This document shows positions 17,936 through 26,911 of a DNA stretch of 37,136 bases, in pieces. Below the pieces are notes generated by a model, which did not search any database, was not told where the DNA came from, and saw only the letters and a program-made list of their open reading frames with translations. The DNA lies in the NCBI GenBank assembly GCA_903831255.1, contig CAIKWZ010000005.1, positions 1-37,136 on the forward strand, given 5' to 3'. The stretch comes from an uncultured Alphaproteobacteria bacterium. Its GTDB lineage: Bacteria; Pseudomonadota; Alphaproteobacteria; Caulobacterales; Hyphomonadaceae. The translations under genes were made by a program, and so were the position numbers. How positions within the stretch are numbered: position 1 is the first letter of the stretch; every line of letters begins with the position of its first letter.

Positions 17936-18340
17936 ATGCAGGACTGCGCTCCCAGACCTTCGAAGACGTTCAGTCCTAAACGCCGGTTGATCCAACTGGC
18001 GGCGACCGGCTTCTGCCTTCTTCTCTCGGCCTGTTCAACGCCTGAAGGCGCGGCTCTACCTCCTCAAGACGAACCCGTTCGGAATCAACAAGCCTGCCCT
18101 TACGCCATTTCCCATTCCGCGGCATGGATCAATCTCATGCCGTCTATCGGCCCTGCGAGACGACCCCTTATCGTCTCGCTCACTCTTCGAGATCCAAAGG
18201 CCCGTGCCCGCCTGTTGACTTCTGTTACGCCAAGCCTGTCTTCGCTACACTTGGAGCTCACAGATGATCCAGACTCGACGACACCTGGTCGGGTCTCCTG
18301 GCGATCGGAGGCCTCTGGCGGGGATGTAAAAAAGTGGTGA
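17936..18340 (+). CDS. Small lipoprotein of unknown function
   Basis: 134 residues. The ATG follows the protease stop with no spacer (TAA then ATG), so translation probably depends on reinitiation. The N-terminus is basic, followed by LAATGFCLLLSACSTPEGA, a clear lipobox (LSAC) with Ser after the Cys. The mature part contains two further cysteines at most and no known domain; it ends SGGDVKKW. I do not recognise the family. Its attachment to the protease gene suggests a partner, inhibitor or anchor of the protease at the envelope, but that is inference. Confidence 0.65.
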   Translation: MQDCAPRPSKTFSPKRRLIQLAATGFCLLLSACSTPEGAALPPQDEPVRNQQACPYAISHSAAWINLMPSIGPARRPLIVSLTLRDPKARARLLTSVTPSLSSLHLELTDDPDSTTPGRVSWRSEASGGDVKKW

Positions 18341-18371
18341 TCACATGCCGCGGTGTTAATCTTCATGTGAT
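18340..18371. repeat. Inverted repeat downstream of the lipoprotein gene
   Basis: ATCACAT at 18340-18346 is the inverse of ATGTGAT at 18365-18371, with 18 bases between. It overlaps the end of the lipoprotein gene and lies in the 288-bp gap before nadE. It lacks a T-tract, so it is not a typical intrinsic terminator. It could be a weak hairpin or a protein site, and nothing else clear is seen in the gap. Confidence 0.3.
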
Positions 18372-18628
18372 TGAATCCGTTGAGATCGTTCAGTAACGGT
18401 CTTCCCGGTTTAAGACACGAACGGCTCAGAGGGCACTCTCCGCCATGACGCCCCTACCCGCCCCCACGATGGTCACCAGACAACCCTGGCGCTCCGTCTT
18501 GCATCCTCACCCTCCCGGCTCACTCAACCAGGATCAATCGACGGCTCCCCACGGCATTGTTTATTGGCATACGGAGTGCGCCTTTGCCGGTTCTCCGGTC
18601 GGCCCGTTAGGTCTACAGAGGGTGCGCA

Positions 18629-20674
18629 ATGTCTGAGTTCAACAACCTTTACGCGCATGGACTGGTGCGGGTTGCGGCCGCCTCGCCAAGGGTTCACCTG
18701 GCAGACCCTCTCTCGAACGCAAAAGAGACCATCTCCCTTATGCAGCTCGCCCACAATGAGCGAGCCGCCCTTCTCGTTTTTCCGGAGCTGGGGATCTCAG
18801 GATATTCGCTGGAGGACCTTCATCTTCAGTCGGCCCTTCTGGCATCCGTCGAGACTGCGATCTCAGACATCCTAACGGCCAGCAAAGAACTGTTTCCTGT
18901 CACCCTGATCGGCGCGCCTCTGCGGATTGACGGCGCCGTCTTTGGCTGCGCCATCGCCCTTCATCGCGGACGCATTCTTGGCGTCATCCCTAAAACCTAC
19001 CTTCCCAACTACCGAGAGTTCTACGAAAAGAGACAGTTCGCGTCCGCCTTCGACGTTCGAAATGACACAGCCCTGGTGTGCGGATCGCGCGTCCCCTTTG
19101 GGGCAAACCTCCTCTTTGCCGCAGACGATGTTCCCGACCTCGTGATCGGTGCGGAAATCTGTGAAGATGTCTGGTCTGCGCTTCCGCCATCGACTTATGC
19201 GGCCCTCGCCGGCGCCAGCGTGATCGCAAACCTCTCGGCCAGTAACATCACAATCGGCAAGCGGGACGAGCGGGACCTTTACTGTGCGTCTCAGTCCGCC
19301 CGTAGCCTCTGCGGTTATATCTATTCTGCAGCGGGTTATGGTGAGACGACGACCGACACGGCCTGGGACGGGCAGGTCGCCATCTATGAGCTGGGGGCCT
19401 GCCGCGCTCAGTCGGCTCGATTTGTCGATAACTCGGATCTTCTCTTCACAGACCTCGATCTTGAGATGATCGTTCAGGAGCGCATGCGGACCCCGACATT
19501 CAGAGACTGCGCGCGCAGCGTCTCAAGTCGTCTGGACCAGTTCCGAAAGGTCTCATTCCATCTCGATCCACCCCTCGAGCGGCCTCTTTCGACGGTTCGC
19601 AGCATCGCGCGTTTCCCCTACGTACCCGATGATGCGGAACGACTGGATCTAGACTGCTTCGAGGCCTGCAGCATTCAGGTTCAGGGACTGCGGCGGCGCC
19701 TTGAGAGCTCTCGGGTCCGCAAGGCGGTCATCGGCGTCTCCGGCGGCCTTGACTCCACTCAGGCCCTCCTCGTCGCCGTCCGCGCCTTTGATCTCATGGG
19801 CCGTCCACGATCCGACATCATAGCGGTCACCATGCCCGGTTTTGCGACGACCGAGGCGACCCGCTCGAGTGCGCACGCCTTGATGAAGGAATTGAGGGTA
19901 GACGGCCGAGAGGTGGACATCCGCCCCCTCGCCCAGCAGATGTTCAAGGACCTTGACCATCCCTTTGCGCGCGGCGAGCAGGTCTACGACGTGACCTTCG
20001 AGAATGTCCAGGCTGGCCTGAGGACCGATTATCTCTTTCGTCTCGCCAATCAGGAAGGCGGCCTCGTCGTTGGAACGGGAGACCTGTCCGAACTGGCGCT
20101 CGGATGGTGCACCTACGGTGTGGGCGACCATATGAGCCACTACAATGTCAACGCCTCGGTGCCCAAAACGCTCATTCAACACCTCATCCGGTGGAGTTCA
20201 GCGAGCGGCCATTATTCGAAGGCGGTCGCGAGGGTGCTCGCGGATATCCTGGCGACCGAGATTTCACCTGAACTCGTACCTCCCGGGACTGACGGCCGTA
20301 TTCAGAGCACAGAGACGCTGATCGGGCCCTACGCGCTCCACGACTTTTTCCTTTATTACATCCTTCGTCATGGCCTCTCGCCGCGCAAGATCGTGTTTCT
20401 TGCGCAGTCCGCATGGACGCAGGGTTCCCGGCCTGGCCAAACCTCTGACGACGGTTCGGCCGGCTATTCTGTCGCCGAGATTCTCCACTGGCTTGAGGTG
20501 TTCGTTCTCCGCTTTTTTGAGACAAGCCAATTCAAACGTTCTGTTGCGGTCAACGGGCCCAAGGTCACGCGTGGGGGCTCTCTTTCCCCCCGAGGCGACT
20601 GGAGAGCCCCTAGCGATTCCAGTGCTGCGCCCTGGCTGGCGGACATTCGTCGGCTAAGAGCTGAAATCGGCTAA
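18629..20674 (+). CDS. nadE: Glutamine-dependent NAD+ synthetase
   Basis: 681 residues, matching the long, Mycobacterium-type NadE. It converts nicotinic acid adenine dinucleotide to NAD+ with ATP and glutamine in the cytosol. The N-terminal nitrilase-type glutaminase has its triad: Glu53 (FPELGISGYS), Lys122 (IPKTYLPNYREFYEKRQF) and Cys178 (GAEICEDVWS). The C-terminal synthetase has the PP-loop VIGVSGGLDSTQALL (Ser371-Ser376) and the later VVGTGDLSELALGWCTYG and DHMSHYNVNASVPKTLI. Start: ATG 18629 behind GAGGGTG. The gene stands alone on its strand between the protease unit and small genes, as expected for housekeeping metabolism. No riboswitch was recognised in the leader. Confidence 0.96.
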   Translation: MSEFNNLYAHGLVRVAAASPRVHLADPLSNAKETISLMQLAHNERAALLVFPELGISGYSLEDLHLQSALLASVETAISDILTASKELFPVTLIGAPLRIDGAVFGCAIALHRGRILGVIPKTYLPNYREFYEKRQFASAFDVRNDTALVCGSRVPFGANLLFAADDVPDLVIGAEICEDVWSALPPSTYAALAGASVIANLSASNITIGKRDERDLYCASQSARSLCGYIYSAAGYGETTTDTAWDGQVAIYELGACRAQSARFVDNSDLLFTDLDLEMIVQERMRTPTFRDCARSVSSRLDQFRKVSFHLDPPLERPLSTVRSIARFPYVPDDAERLDLDCFEACSIQVQGLRRRLESSRVRKAVIGVSGGLDSTQALLVAVRAFDLMGRPRSDIIAVTMPGFATTEATRSSAHALMKELRVDGREVDIRPLAQQMFKDLDHPFARGEQVYDVTFENVQAGLRTDYLFRLANQEGGLVVGTGDLSELALGWCTYGVGDHMSHYNVNASVPKTLIQHLIRWSSASGHYSKAVARVLADILATEISPELVPPGTDGRIQSTETLIGPYALHDFFLYYILRHGLSPRKIVFLAQSAWTQGSRPGQTSDDGSAGYSVAEILHWLEVFVLRFFETSQFKRSVAVNGPKVTRGGSLSPRGDWRAPSDSSAAPWLADIRRLRAEIG

Positions 20675-20860
20675 GCGTCCAGAATTCCGTGCTTCAAATG
20701 AACGGAGTGCGAGGGGACTGCCCTGCTTCACACCTCGCCAGCAACGTCTCCGGGCTAAATGCGAATCCATCAAAAGACCCATCCGTGAACTGCGCCGTGA
20801 CGTAGGAAACGAGAAACTGACCCCCAAAATGTACTTTCCGTCCAGCCCGGAGAATGGCCG

Positions 20861-21076
20861 ATGTCTCCTGTTCACTCCCATAACCGCTCGGAAGCTTTCG
20901 GCGCCGCGCTCGCTTTAGTGGGTCAATATGGGGAAGATGCTGAAGTCATTGCGACCTTGCGAGCCGCTGAGCTTGCCGCTCTCAACGATGCTGAGGGTCT
21001 TGCCTATTGGGACGATGTCATCGCCTGCATTCAGGCGATTGGAGTAGCCCCCTCCTCAGGACAGGCGCTAAACTGA
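20861..21076 (+). CDS. Small conserved-looking hypothetical protein (71 aa)
   Basis: The ATG at 20861 follows a GGAGA about ten bases upstream. The 71 residues are acidic, alpha-helical in appearance and Ala-rich: EAFGAALALVGQYGEDAEVI, LRAAELAALNDAEGLAYWDD, VIACIQAIG. This resembles the pattern of short alphaproteobacterial proteins in the DUF6961-like group (helix, aromatic, GD-type turn, helix), but I cannot confirm membership. There is no signal peptide. It probably stands as its own gene between nadE and the SOUL gene. Confidence 0.5.
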   Translation: MSPVHSHNRSEAFGAALALVGQYGEDAEVIATLRAAELAALNDAEGLAYWDDVIACIQAIGVAPSSGQALN

Positions 21077-21193
21077 CGATCGCGGGCATCAGGTCCCTTG
21101 TTTAGATAACGGTAGCTGGAAATGAACCGGCGCGCCGTCAGTCTCATCCAATGCCGCTTCTGATCCGTACACAAAGAGTTACAGGAGGCGACA

Positions 21194-21811
21194 ATGAGAC
21201 GTATGCTGGCCGCGTTGGCGATCTTGATCCTGGGAGCTCCGTCAGCCATGGCGATCGAAGAGCCGTCGTTTCGTTTGATAAAGAAGGAAAAAGACTTCGA
21301 AATTCGTGACTACGCCCCCGTGATCGTGGCGGAGGTCACTCTTTCCGGAGATGCTGTCCGCGCCCGCAACGCCGGATTTCGTCCGTTAGCTGAGTACATT
21401 TTTGCGGAGGACCGGAAGGGTGAAAAAATCGCCATGACAGCCCCCGTCACTCAATCTCCAAGGGAAAAGATCGCCATGACAGCCCCGGTGACGCAGGCGG
21501 TCGGTCAAGGCGATAGCTGGACAATCGGTTTCACAATGCCAGCCAAGTACACAATGGCGACGTTACCACCTCCGGCCAATCCGAACGTGCGCCTCACCGA
21601 GCAGCCGACCAAGAGGATGGCCGTCATCCGTTTTTCAGGATCGGCTGGACCGGACCAGATGGAAAACAAGCGCCGGGAGCTTGCCGCTCGTCTCGAGGCA
21701 GAGGGTCTTAAAGCGGTCTCAGCGCCAACCTTCGCCTTCTACGACGCTCCATGGACGCCGCCGTTTATGCGACGAAACGAAGTGATGGTGGAGGTCGTTG
21801 TTCAGCCCTGA
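21194..21811 (+). CDS. SOUL-family heme-binding protein, exported
   Basis: 205 residues with a clear signal peptide (MRRMLAALAILILGAPSAMA, cleavage about residue 20) and a strong AGGAGG ribosome site just before ATG 21194. The body matches the SOUL/HBP fold: FRLIKKEKDFEIRDYAPVIV, RNAGFRPLAEYIFAEDR, FTMPAKYTM and KRMAVIRFSG near the middle and end. The element EKIAMTAPVTQ occurs twice, a duplication common in bacterial members. Family knowledge: these bind heme or related tetrapyrroles, and the bacterial physiological role is unclear. It probably acts in the periplasm. Confidence 0.9.
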   Translation: MRRMLAALAILILGAPSAMAIEEPSFRLIKKEKDFEIRDYAPVIVAEVTLSGDAVRARNAGFRPLAEYIFAEDRKGEKIAMTAPVTQSPREKIAMTAPVTQAVGQGDSWTIGFTMPAKYTMATLPPPANPNVRLTEQPTKRMAVIRFSGSAGPDQMENKRRELAARLEAEGLKAVSAPTFAFYDAPWTPPFMRRNEVMVEVVVQP

Positions 21812-21862
21812 GCGCAGTTTTTTGACGGACTGTCCGGCGATCACACCAAGCAGCTGAGATAT

Positions 21863-22303
21863 CTACTTTTGTGACGTCCGAACCGACAGCCGCCTTGCGA
21901 CGGACTGAAGGCGGGGCCGAACCTTCAAAAATTGTCGATAAATCGCCTCGAGGCCTGCTAGTATAACGGGGTGCCGAGCCATTTCTCCAATGGGTCTGAG
22001 CCAGGGGATCGCCCTCCACATCGCCGCAAAGGCAGCCGCGCCGGAGACGAGAGTCTGACCATTCTCGGAGGCATGAAATCGTTCCAGCAAAGTCGAGCGA
22101 TCAATCGGGCAACTCGTCTCTGCAGAACTCACATCGATAAAGGAAATTCGACCTTTTCGATCGAGCCTCCTGAAGAGTGCGATCTCCCGGTCACACAGCG
22201 GACACGCTCCATCGTACCAGACGGTGACGCTCGGAGAGATGAGGTCTTGTGAATGTTTCACTTTGCGGCAGTCATTCCCAGAGCCTCTCTCACGGTCTTC
22301 CAA
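21863..22303 (-). CDS. DCC-family (DUF393) thiol-oxidoreductase-like protein
   Basis: About 146 residues with VTVWYDGACPLCDREIALFR, the YDGxCxxC hallmark of the DCC family, which may carry thiol-disulphide chemistry. The rest (GAAAFAAMWRAIPWLRPIGE, and later a short basic tail) fits the family length. Start is uncertain: the frame opens at TTG 22303 without a good site, and a GTG at 22261 is an alternative. Neither changes the conserved region. It is convergent with the SOUL gene, with 51 bases between. Confidence 0.8.
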   Translation of the reverse strand: MEDRERGSGNDCRKVKHSQDLISPSVTVWYDGACPLCDREIALFRRLDRKGRISFIDVSSAETSCPIDRSTLLERFHASENGQTLVSGAAAFAAMWRAIPWLRPIGEMARHPVILAGLEAIYRQFLKVRPRLQSVARRLSVRTSQK

Positions 22304-22401
22304 AATAGCGGAGTCTTGCGATTTTTGAGGGAACTGCGAGAGCTTTTAGAGCTTCGGGGCGGGGGGGCCTCAGCGCTCCCGTCGGACAGTTCCAGCCTTT
22401 T

Positions 22402-23229
22402 TTACAGAGCGAAGACAACCTTTCGACCCGCTCTTAGTGAAACTACCCCTGCAACTAACCACAGGGCGGTCGTCCATATCGCCACCGTCACAAGACTATC
22501 CTCTCTCCACATGGTTCCGTGAATCAAAGGATCCCGAAACAGATCCAGTAAAGGCACGACTGGATTTGCGTACTTGAGAATGATCAACTGACCACTGTCG
22601 AGAATAGCCCGTTGAATAAAGACCGGAGACAGAAAAAACAGCGCGTTCAAAACCAGCGCCATGATGTGCTGCAAATCTCGCAGTTGAGCGCCAAGAACGG
22701 AAAAGATAATGGCGATCGGGGTCAGGAAAGCCAACAATACGCCGAGGCTCGCCGGTATGAGGGCTAGATGGAGCCCCATGGGCGGCCAAACCTGTAGCGC
22801 TGTCATCAGGATTGCCAGGCCGCTTAATCCAAACAGAAAATTGACGAGGCCGGAGAGCGGAATACGTACCTGAAAGATCAGAAGTGGGATCCGCGCCTGG
22901 CGCAGATAGCCCGAGGCGCCAATGAGACCCTGAAGTCCGCCAGTCACGGTATTGGCGAAATACTCCCACACCAGCATGCCGCTGAAGACGTAAACTGCGA
23001 ACTCCCAATAAGCCTCAACCTTGAAAATCGAACCCCAAGCCCATGCGATGATCAACGAAAATCCCAGAGGCTGGAGAATCGCCCAGAGAATTCCAAGATA
23101 GCTCTGACGAAAGCGTGACCGAAGATCGGAGCCAACGAGATTTCCACAGAGATGACTGAAGCGCCACAGATCGACAAGATAGACAAAGACGCCGGGCAGT
23201 TTGCGGCTTCTATAGTTGGCGTAACTCAT
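22402..23229 (-). CDS. wzm: Polysaccharide ABC transporter permease (Wzm-like)
   Basis: 275 residues with about six membrane segments of the ABC-2 type. RFRQSYLGILWAILQPLGFS (about 39-58) is the typical N-terminal motif of Wzm/KpsM-like permeases. Further segments run from LVWEYFANTVTGGLQGLIGA to the C-terminal WTTALWLVAGVVSLRAGRKV. The start ATG 23229 lies 14 bases after the stop of the ATPase gene, so the two form one operon. The pair exports a lipid-linked polysaccharide (O-antigen or capsule) across the inner membrane. Confidence 0.92.
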   Translation of the reverse strand: MSYANYRSRKLPGVFVYLVDLWRFSHLCGNLVGSDLRSRFRQSYLGILWAILQPLGFSLIIAWAWGSIFKVEAYWEFAVYVFSGMLVWEYFANTVTGGLQGLIGASGYLRQARIPLLIFQVRIPLSGLVNFLFGLSGLAILMTALQVWPPMGLHLALIPASLGVLLAFLTPIAIIFSVLGAQLRDLQHIMALVLNALFFLSPVFIQRAILDSGQLIILKYANPVVPLLDLFRDPLIHGTMWREDSLVTVAIWTTALWLVAGVVSLRAGRKVVFAL

Positions 23230-23243
23230 GATCTAGATACCTT

Positions 23244-24101
23244 TCACGCCGAGGCCGCGGCGCTGGTCATGTACTCAAGAAAACGGGGAATAACCGCCTC
23301 AGGAGATCCGTCCTGAACAAGACGACCGCGATCCATCCAGATGACGCGGGTACAGAAGGACGAGATCAGGCCAAGATCGTGACTGACGAGAACGACGATG
23401 CCAGCGGTCTCGACGATCCGGTTCATGCGCGCACGAGCGCGCTCGGCGAAGCTCGCATCGCCTGCACCGAACACTTCGTCGATCAGAAGCACGTCCGGCT
23501 GAAACTGGGTCGATACAGCGAAACCCAGACGCACATACATGCCCGCCGAATAGGTCCGCATGGGCAGATCGATGAACTCACCTAATGATGCGAAGTCCAC
23601 GATCTCAGATTCAAACTCACGGATCTGTTTGCGTGAATAGCCCATCACCATCCCGCGATAGTAGATATTCTCTCGTCCGGTCGATTCTGGTTCAAAGCCG
23701 AGCGAAATATCGAGGAGCGTGCCAATCTGGCCGGTCACCGAGATCGAACCGGAGCGGAGCGGATAGACACCCGCCATGGCGCGAAGAAGCGTCGACTTTC
23801 CTGACCCGTTCGAGCCGATCACACCGACGCGCTCGCCTGCCTGAATGCTGAGGTCGAGATTAGTGATGGCATCGACAAACTGAACCTGCGGGGCTTTTTC
23901 CCGATGACCCAGCAGACCGAACAGGCTCGACTTCAGACTACCTCGAACAAAGGCTCCGATCGGATATTGAAGCGTCGCACCCGTGATCTCAATTGCGAGC
24001 GACGGTTTGTCCGCGGAAGGCGCGGCCCTTGGTTCAAGAGATGCGGCTTCATCACTCGATGAAATGACCTTGAGCTTTCCAGAACGCTTAGTTCCGTACA
24101 T
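23244..24101 (-). CDS. wzt: Polysaccharide ABC transporter ATPase (Wzt-like)
   Basis: 285 residues. Walker A GSNGSGKST is at 96-104, signature YSAGM at 184-188, Walker B VLLIDE at 204-209 and the switch His at 241. The protein ends 40 residues after the H-loop, so it lacks the carbohydrate-binding C-terminal domain of longer Wzt proteins. Recognition of the glycan end may lie elsewhere. The first 35 residues are a polar extension before SLAIEITGATLQYPIG. Start ATG 24101 has only a weak site. Upstream is the 610-bp gap to imuA, which should hold its promoter. Confidence 0.92.
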   Translation of the reverse strand: MYGTKRSGKLKVISSSDEAASLEPRAAPSADKPSLAIEITGATLQYPIGAFVRGSLKSSLFGLLGHREKAPQVQFVDAITNLDLSIQAGERVGVIGSNGSGKSTLLRAMAGVYPLRSGSISVTGQIGTLLDISLGFEPESTGRENIYYRGMVMGYSRKQIREFESEIVDFASLGEFIDLPMRTYSAGMYVRLGFAVSTQFQPDVLLIDEVFGAGDASFAERARARMNRIVETAGIVVLVSHDLGLISSFCTRVIWMDRGRLVQDGSPEAVIPRFLEYMTSAAASA

Positions 24102-24549
24102 GATCGTCCGTCGCCCCCGCGCTGTATGAGCGCCCGTTCTCTAACCAACTCGCAAGACAGCCCGACAGACCGCTTGCGATTTTGAACCTAATACGCCCTT
24201 CGCGGCGAATAAACAGTTACAGTCTGCTCAGGCTGGCTTTCGGTTGTCATAACCATCTTTTGCAAACAGGGACGCAAACGCCGCCACATCGAGAGAAGCG
24301 GAAGTTGGCATGCAGGCCAGCGTCTGAAAAGTTTAATGCGCAGCGCCCAGAGTCTCCCTGTTGGATCCGACTTTCCCGGCTTCGATCTCCTCTCGTGTCG
24401 CTCCAAGCCGCCTGACGATCGTTCAACCACCATCCGCCTTGAGTTTAGCATCCGGCAGGGCCGACTAATTGACGCTCATCATGTCGACGCCTGAGCGATG
24501 AGATCCACTTTGACACTGTAACATATATCTTTTTTCTTTCACATCCTGA

Positions 24550-24575
24550 GGCCCTCATGATTTTCGATGAGGGCC
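24550..24575. repeat. Perfect 9-bp hairpin in the wzt-imuA gap
   Basis: GGCCCTCAT and ATGAGGGCC flank an 8-base loop. No T-tract follows on either strand, although a T-rich run lies 10-20 bases upstream on the plus strand. Possible roles are a transcript-end structure for a divergent or antisense RNA, or a protein-binding dyad. Function unknown. Confidence 0.4.
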
Positions 24576-24674
24576 GCAAGGCTATCAGCCGCGCCACGGC
24601 CTCATTTTGTTCCTAAGCGCTTCCGGTCATCAGGCACGCAACCTTCATGGAAGATTGACTCCAGACCCTCAAAA

Positions 24675-24689
24675 GAACAAAAAGCGAAC
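24675..24689 (+). promoter_or_regulatory. LexA (SOS) box before imuA
   Basis: GAAC, seven bases, GAAC: the direct-repeat LexA site used by Alphaproteobacteria. It ends 22 bases before the imuA start codon, where bound LexA would block transcription of the mutasome operon until RecA activation. Confidence 0.88.
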
Positions 24690-24711
24690 ATATCTTGTGC
24701 GAAGGTCTCTG

Positions 24712-25473
24712 ATGCCGCCGTCACTTCCTCGCCCCGCTCTCGATGACTTGCGCGCCCGGATCGCCCGGATCGGGCCAGTCGGACAGCGCGCAACCGGCGT
24801 CCTGCCGTTTGGCGTTCCCGACATCGATCGGCGCTTTCCAGAGGGCGGGCTGCCTCTCAGCGGTCTTCACGAAGTCGCCGGAGGGGGGCCGGGAACGCTG
24901 CATGCAGCAGCAGCGGCTCTCTTCGTCGCCGGCGTCATGGCGCGGAGTGCAGGACACGTCATCTGGTGTCTGACCCGGCCGGATCTCTTCGCTCCCGCTC
25001 TTGCTCAGGCCGGACTTGATGCCGACCGGGTGATCTATGTGGAGGCGGAACGAGAGGCGGCGCTTCTGACCTGCTTTGAAGACAGCCTGCGGCATGGGGG
25101 ACTCGGAGGGGTGGTCGCAGAAGTCGCCAAGCTGAGCATGGTTGCCTCCAGGCGCCTGCAGCTCGCCGCGGAGGCCTCCGGAACACCAGGGTTCGCACTT
25201 CGCCGCTGGAGGCGGCATGCAGACGCGACGGATTTCGGGCATCCGACGGCCGCCCTAACCCGCTGGCGGATCAGCGCCCTGCCTTCGACGCCGCTCGAGG
25301 GAGCCGGGATCGGGCGTGCGCGCTGGCTGGTTGAGCTCATTCGGCAACGAAACGGAGGGAGCGCGGATTTTATTGTTGAGGCGTGTGATGCAACGGGTCG
25401 TCTCGGTCTTTCTTCCAACATGGCCGGCAGACCGGCTGTTGCGACGCCTCGGGACAAACAGGCCTCCGCCTGA
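24712..25473 (+). CDS. imuA: ImuA, RecA-like mutasome protein
   Basis: 253 residues from ATG 24712, just after the LexA box. Upstream in-frame codons overlap that box and are unlikely to be translated. GVLPFGVPDIDRRFPEGGLP (about 29-48) and LSGLHEVAGGGPGTLHAAAA give the family's RecA-like N-terminus, with a degenerate Walker A. HVIWCLTRPDLFAPALAQAG (about 83-102) and the later HGGLGGVVAEV are also typical. In Alphaproteobacteria ImuA acts with ImuB and DnaE2 in SOS mutagenesis. The 3' end overlaps imuB by 86 bases. Confidence 0.93.
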   Translation: MPPSLPRPALDDLRARIARIGPVGQRATGVLPFGVPDIDRRFPEGGLPLSGLHEVAGGGPGTLHAAAAALFVAGVMARSAGHVIWCLTRPDLFAPALAQAGLDADRVIYVEAEREAALLTCFEDSLRHGGLGGVVAEVAKLSMVASRRLQLAAEASGTPGFALRRWRRHADATDFGHPTAALTRWRISALPSTPLEGAGIGRARWLVELIRQRNGGSADFIVEACDATGRLGLSSNMAGRPAVATPRDKQASA

Positions 25474-26911
25474 CGCGCTCGTCGTTCTCGTGGGGCGAGA
25501 TGTGCGAGGCCGTATCATTCAGGCCGCCAGCCGACAGGCGCTCCTGGCAGGTCTGCGTCCGGGCATGAGCCTTGCCCACGCCTCAGCTATCTTCGGCCAG
25601 CTGACCCATTACGAATTTGATCCGGCGGAGGACGCCGCCGCTCTCGAGCGGCTCGCCCAGTGGGCCCTCAGGCGCTATTCGCCCATCGTCATGCCTGATC
25701 CTCCCGCAGGCCTCGTCATTGACATCACCGGGGCCTCTCATCTGCACGGAGGAGAAACAGATCTTGTTACAGACCTCCGTCGACGGCTTCTCAACTCCCG
25801 GATCGATGCTCATGTGTGCGTCGCCGACACATGGGGCGCCGCCCATGCGGTGGCGCGGTTCAGCGGGCAAGGCGTCTTTTGCATTCCCAGCGGCGGGACG
25901 CCTGAGGCTCTCGGTTCTCTTCCCACGGAGGCGCTACGTCTCGACCCGGATCTTGCCGACGGGCTCAGACGCGTTGGGCTGGAGACGATCGGGGATCTGA
26001 TGACAACGCCGCGCGGCCCTCTCGAGCTGAGATTCGGCCCCGAACCCGGACGTCGCCTCGATCAGGCTCTGGGCAGGCGCCCCGACCTGATCACGCCGAT
26101 CCAGGCGCCCGAACGCATCGAGGTCGATCACCATTTTTCAGACCCCATTCTCACCTCAGATATCCTGTTGCAGGAGGTGGAACGCCTCTCCAGGTCCCTC
26201 TGCGAGGCGCTTGAGAGGCGCAGCCTCGGCGCTCTGGAGATCGACCTTCTGACGAATGCGGTCGGAGGGGAGTGGAACGCCCTGCGTGTCGGATTTTCCA
26301 GTCCGACACGTCATCCTGAGCGCTTCATGCGCCTTCTGAAGGACCGTCTGCAAAATACAGATCGAGGCTTCGGCATCGAGCGCCTGCATCTGTCCGCCTC
26401 CCGATCCACCCCTCTCATCGCTCAGCAGTGTGAAACGCTGACATCCTCGCCTCAGGTTCCGGACATCGGTCCCCTTCTTGATGTTCTTGAGGCGCGCACG
26501 GGCAAGCAGCGCCTCTACCGCATTCAGGCGGTCGAGAGCGACTGTCCTGAGCGCTCTGTGGAACGTGTCTCGCCTCTCGAGCCTCCCAACCGCGCCAGAT
26601 GGGACCCGCGCTGGCCGCGGCCGGCACGCCTTCTTGAGCCGCCTGATCCGATCGAAACGATCGCTCTCCTGCCAGACCAGCCTCCGGTCCAGTTCACCTG
26701 GAAGGGCGTCAGACGACGCGTACTCAGGGCCGATGGACCTGAGCGGATTCATGGAGAGTGGATCCGAGGCCAGGATGATTGGATGTCTGTCCGGGACTAT
26801 TTTTCGGTCGAGGACGAGACCGGAGAACGCTACTGGCTGTTCCGGGAGGGCGATGGAGTATCCTTGGAGACCGGCTCACACCGATGGTTCCTGCATGGAA
26901 TCTTCGGATGA
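25388..26911 (+). CDS. imuB: ImuB, catalytically inactive Y-family polymerase homologue
   Basis: 507 residues. The chosen start, ATG 25388 ([20 protein letters not shown]), follows GAGG and gives the standard N-terminus. It lies inside imu[21 protein letters not shown] and [16 protein letters not shown] correspond to the palm, but the acidic DE pair of active Y-family polymerases is replaced (LPTW and IDITGA), as in known ImuB. The thumb region contains [20 protein letters not shown]. Later [20 protein letters not shown] and the C-terminal [20 protein letters not shown] match ImuB family ends. It acts as an adaptor to the beta clamp and DnaE2. The stop overlaps the dnaE2 start as ATGA. Confidence 0.95.
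   Translation: MQRVVSVFLPTWPADRLLRRLGTNRPPPDALVVLVGRDVRGRIIQAASRQALLAGLRPGMSLAHASAIFGQLTHYEFDPAEDAAALERLAQWALRRYSPIVMPDPPAGLVIDITGASHLHGGETDLVTDLRRRLLNSRIDAHVCVADTWGAAHAVARFSGQGVFCIPSGGTPEALGSLPTEALRLDPDLADGLRRVGLETIGDLMTTPRGPLELRFGPEPGRRLDQALGRRPDLITPIQAPERIEVDHHFSDPILTSDILLQEVERLSRSLCEALERRSLGALEIDLLTNAVGGEWNALRVGFSSPTRHPERFMRLLKDRLQNTDRGFGIERLHLSASRSTPLIAQQCETLTSSPQVPDIGPLLDVLEARTGKQRLYRIQAVESDCPERSVERVSPLEPPNRARWDPRWPRPARLLEPPDPIETIALLPDQPPVQFTWKGVRRRVLRADGPERIHGEWIRGQDDWMSVRDYFSVEDETGERYWLFREGDGVSLETGSHRWFLHGIFG

Larger units (their letters stand above)
24102..24711. other. Intergenic region between wzt and imuA
   Basis: I see no convincing gene in these 610 bases. Short open frames (for example 24188-24451 reverse) lack ribosome sites and family resemblance. 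It must hold the divergent promoters of the wzt-wzm unit and of the mutasome operon. It contains a hairpin (24550-24575), a T-rich stretch just before it, and the LexA box (24675-24689). Confidence 0.6.

Noticed and set aside
18445-18636. A 63-codon frame before nadE
   Set aside because: No ribosome site, proline-rich random composition, and it overlaps the nadE start.
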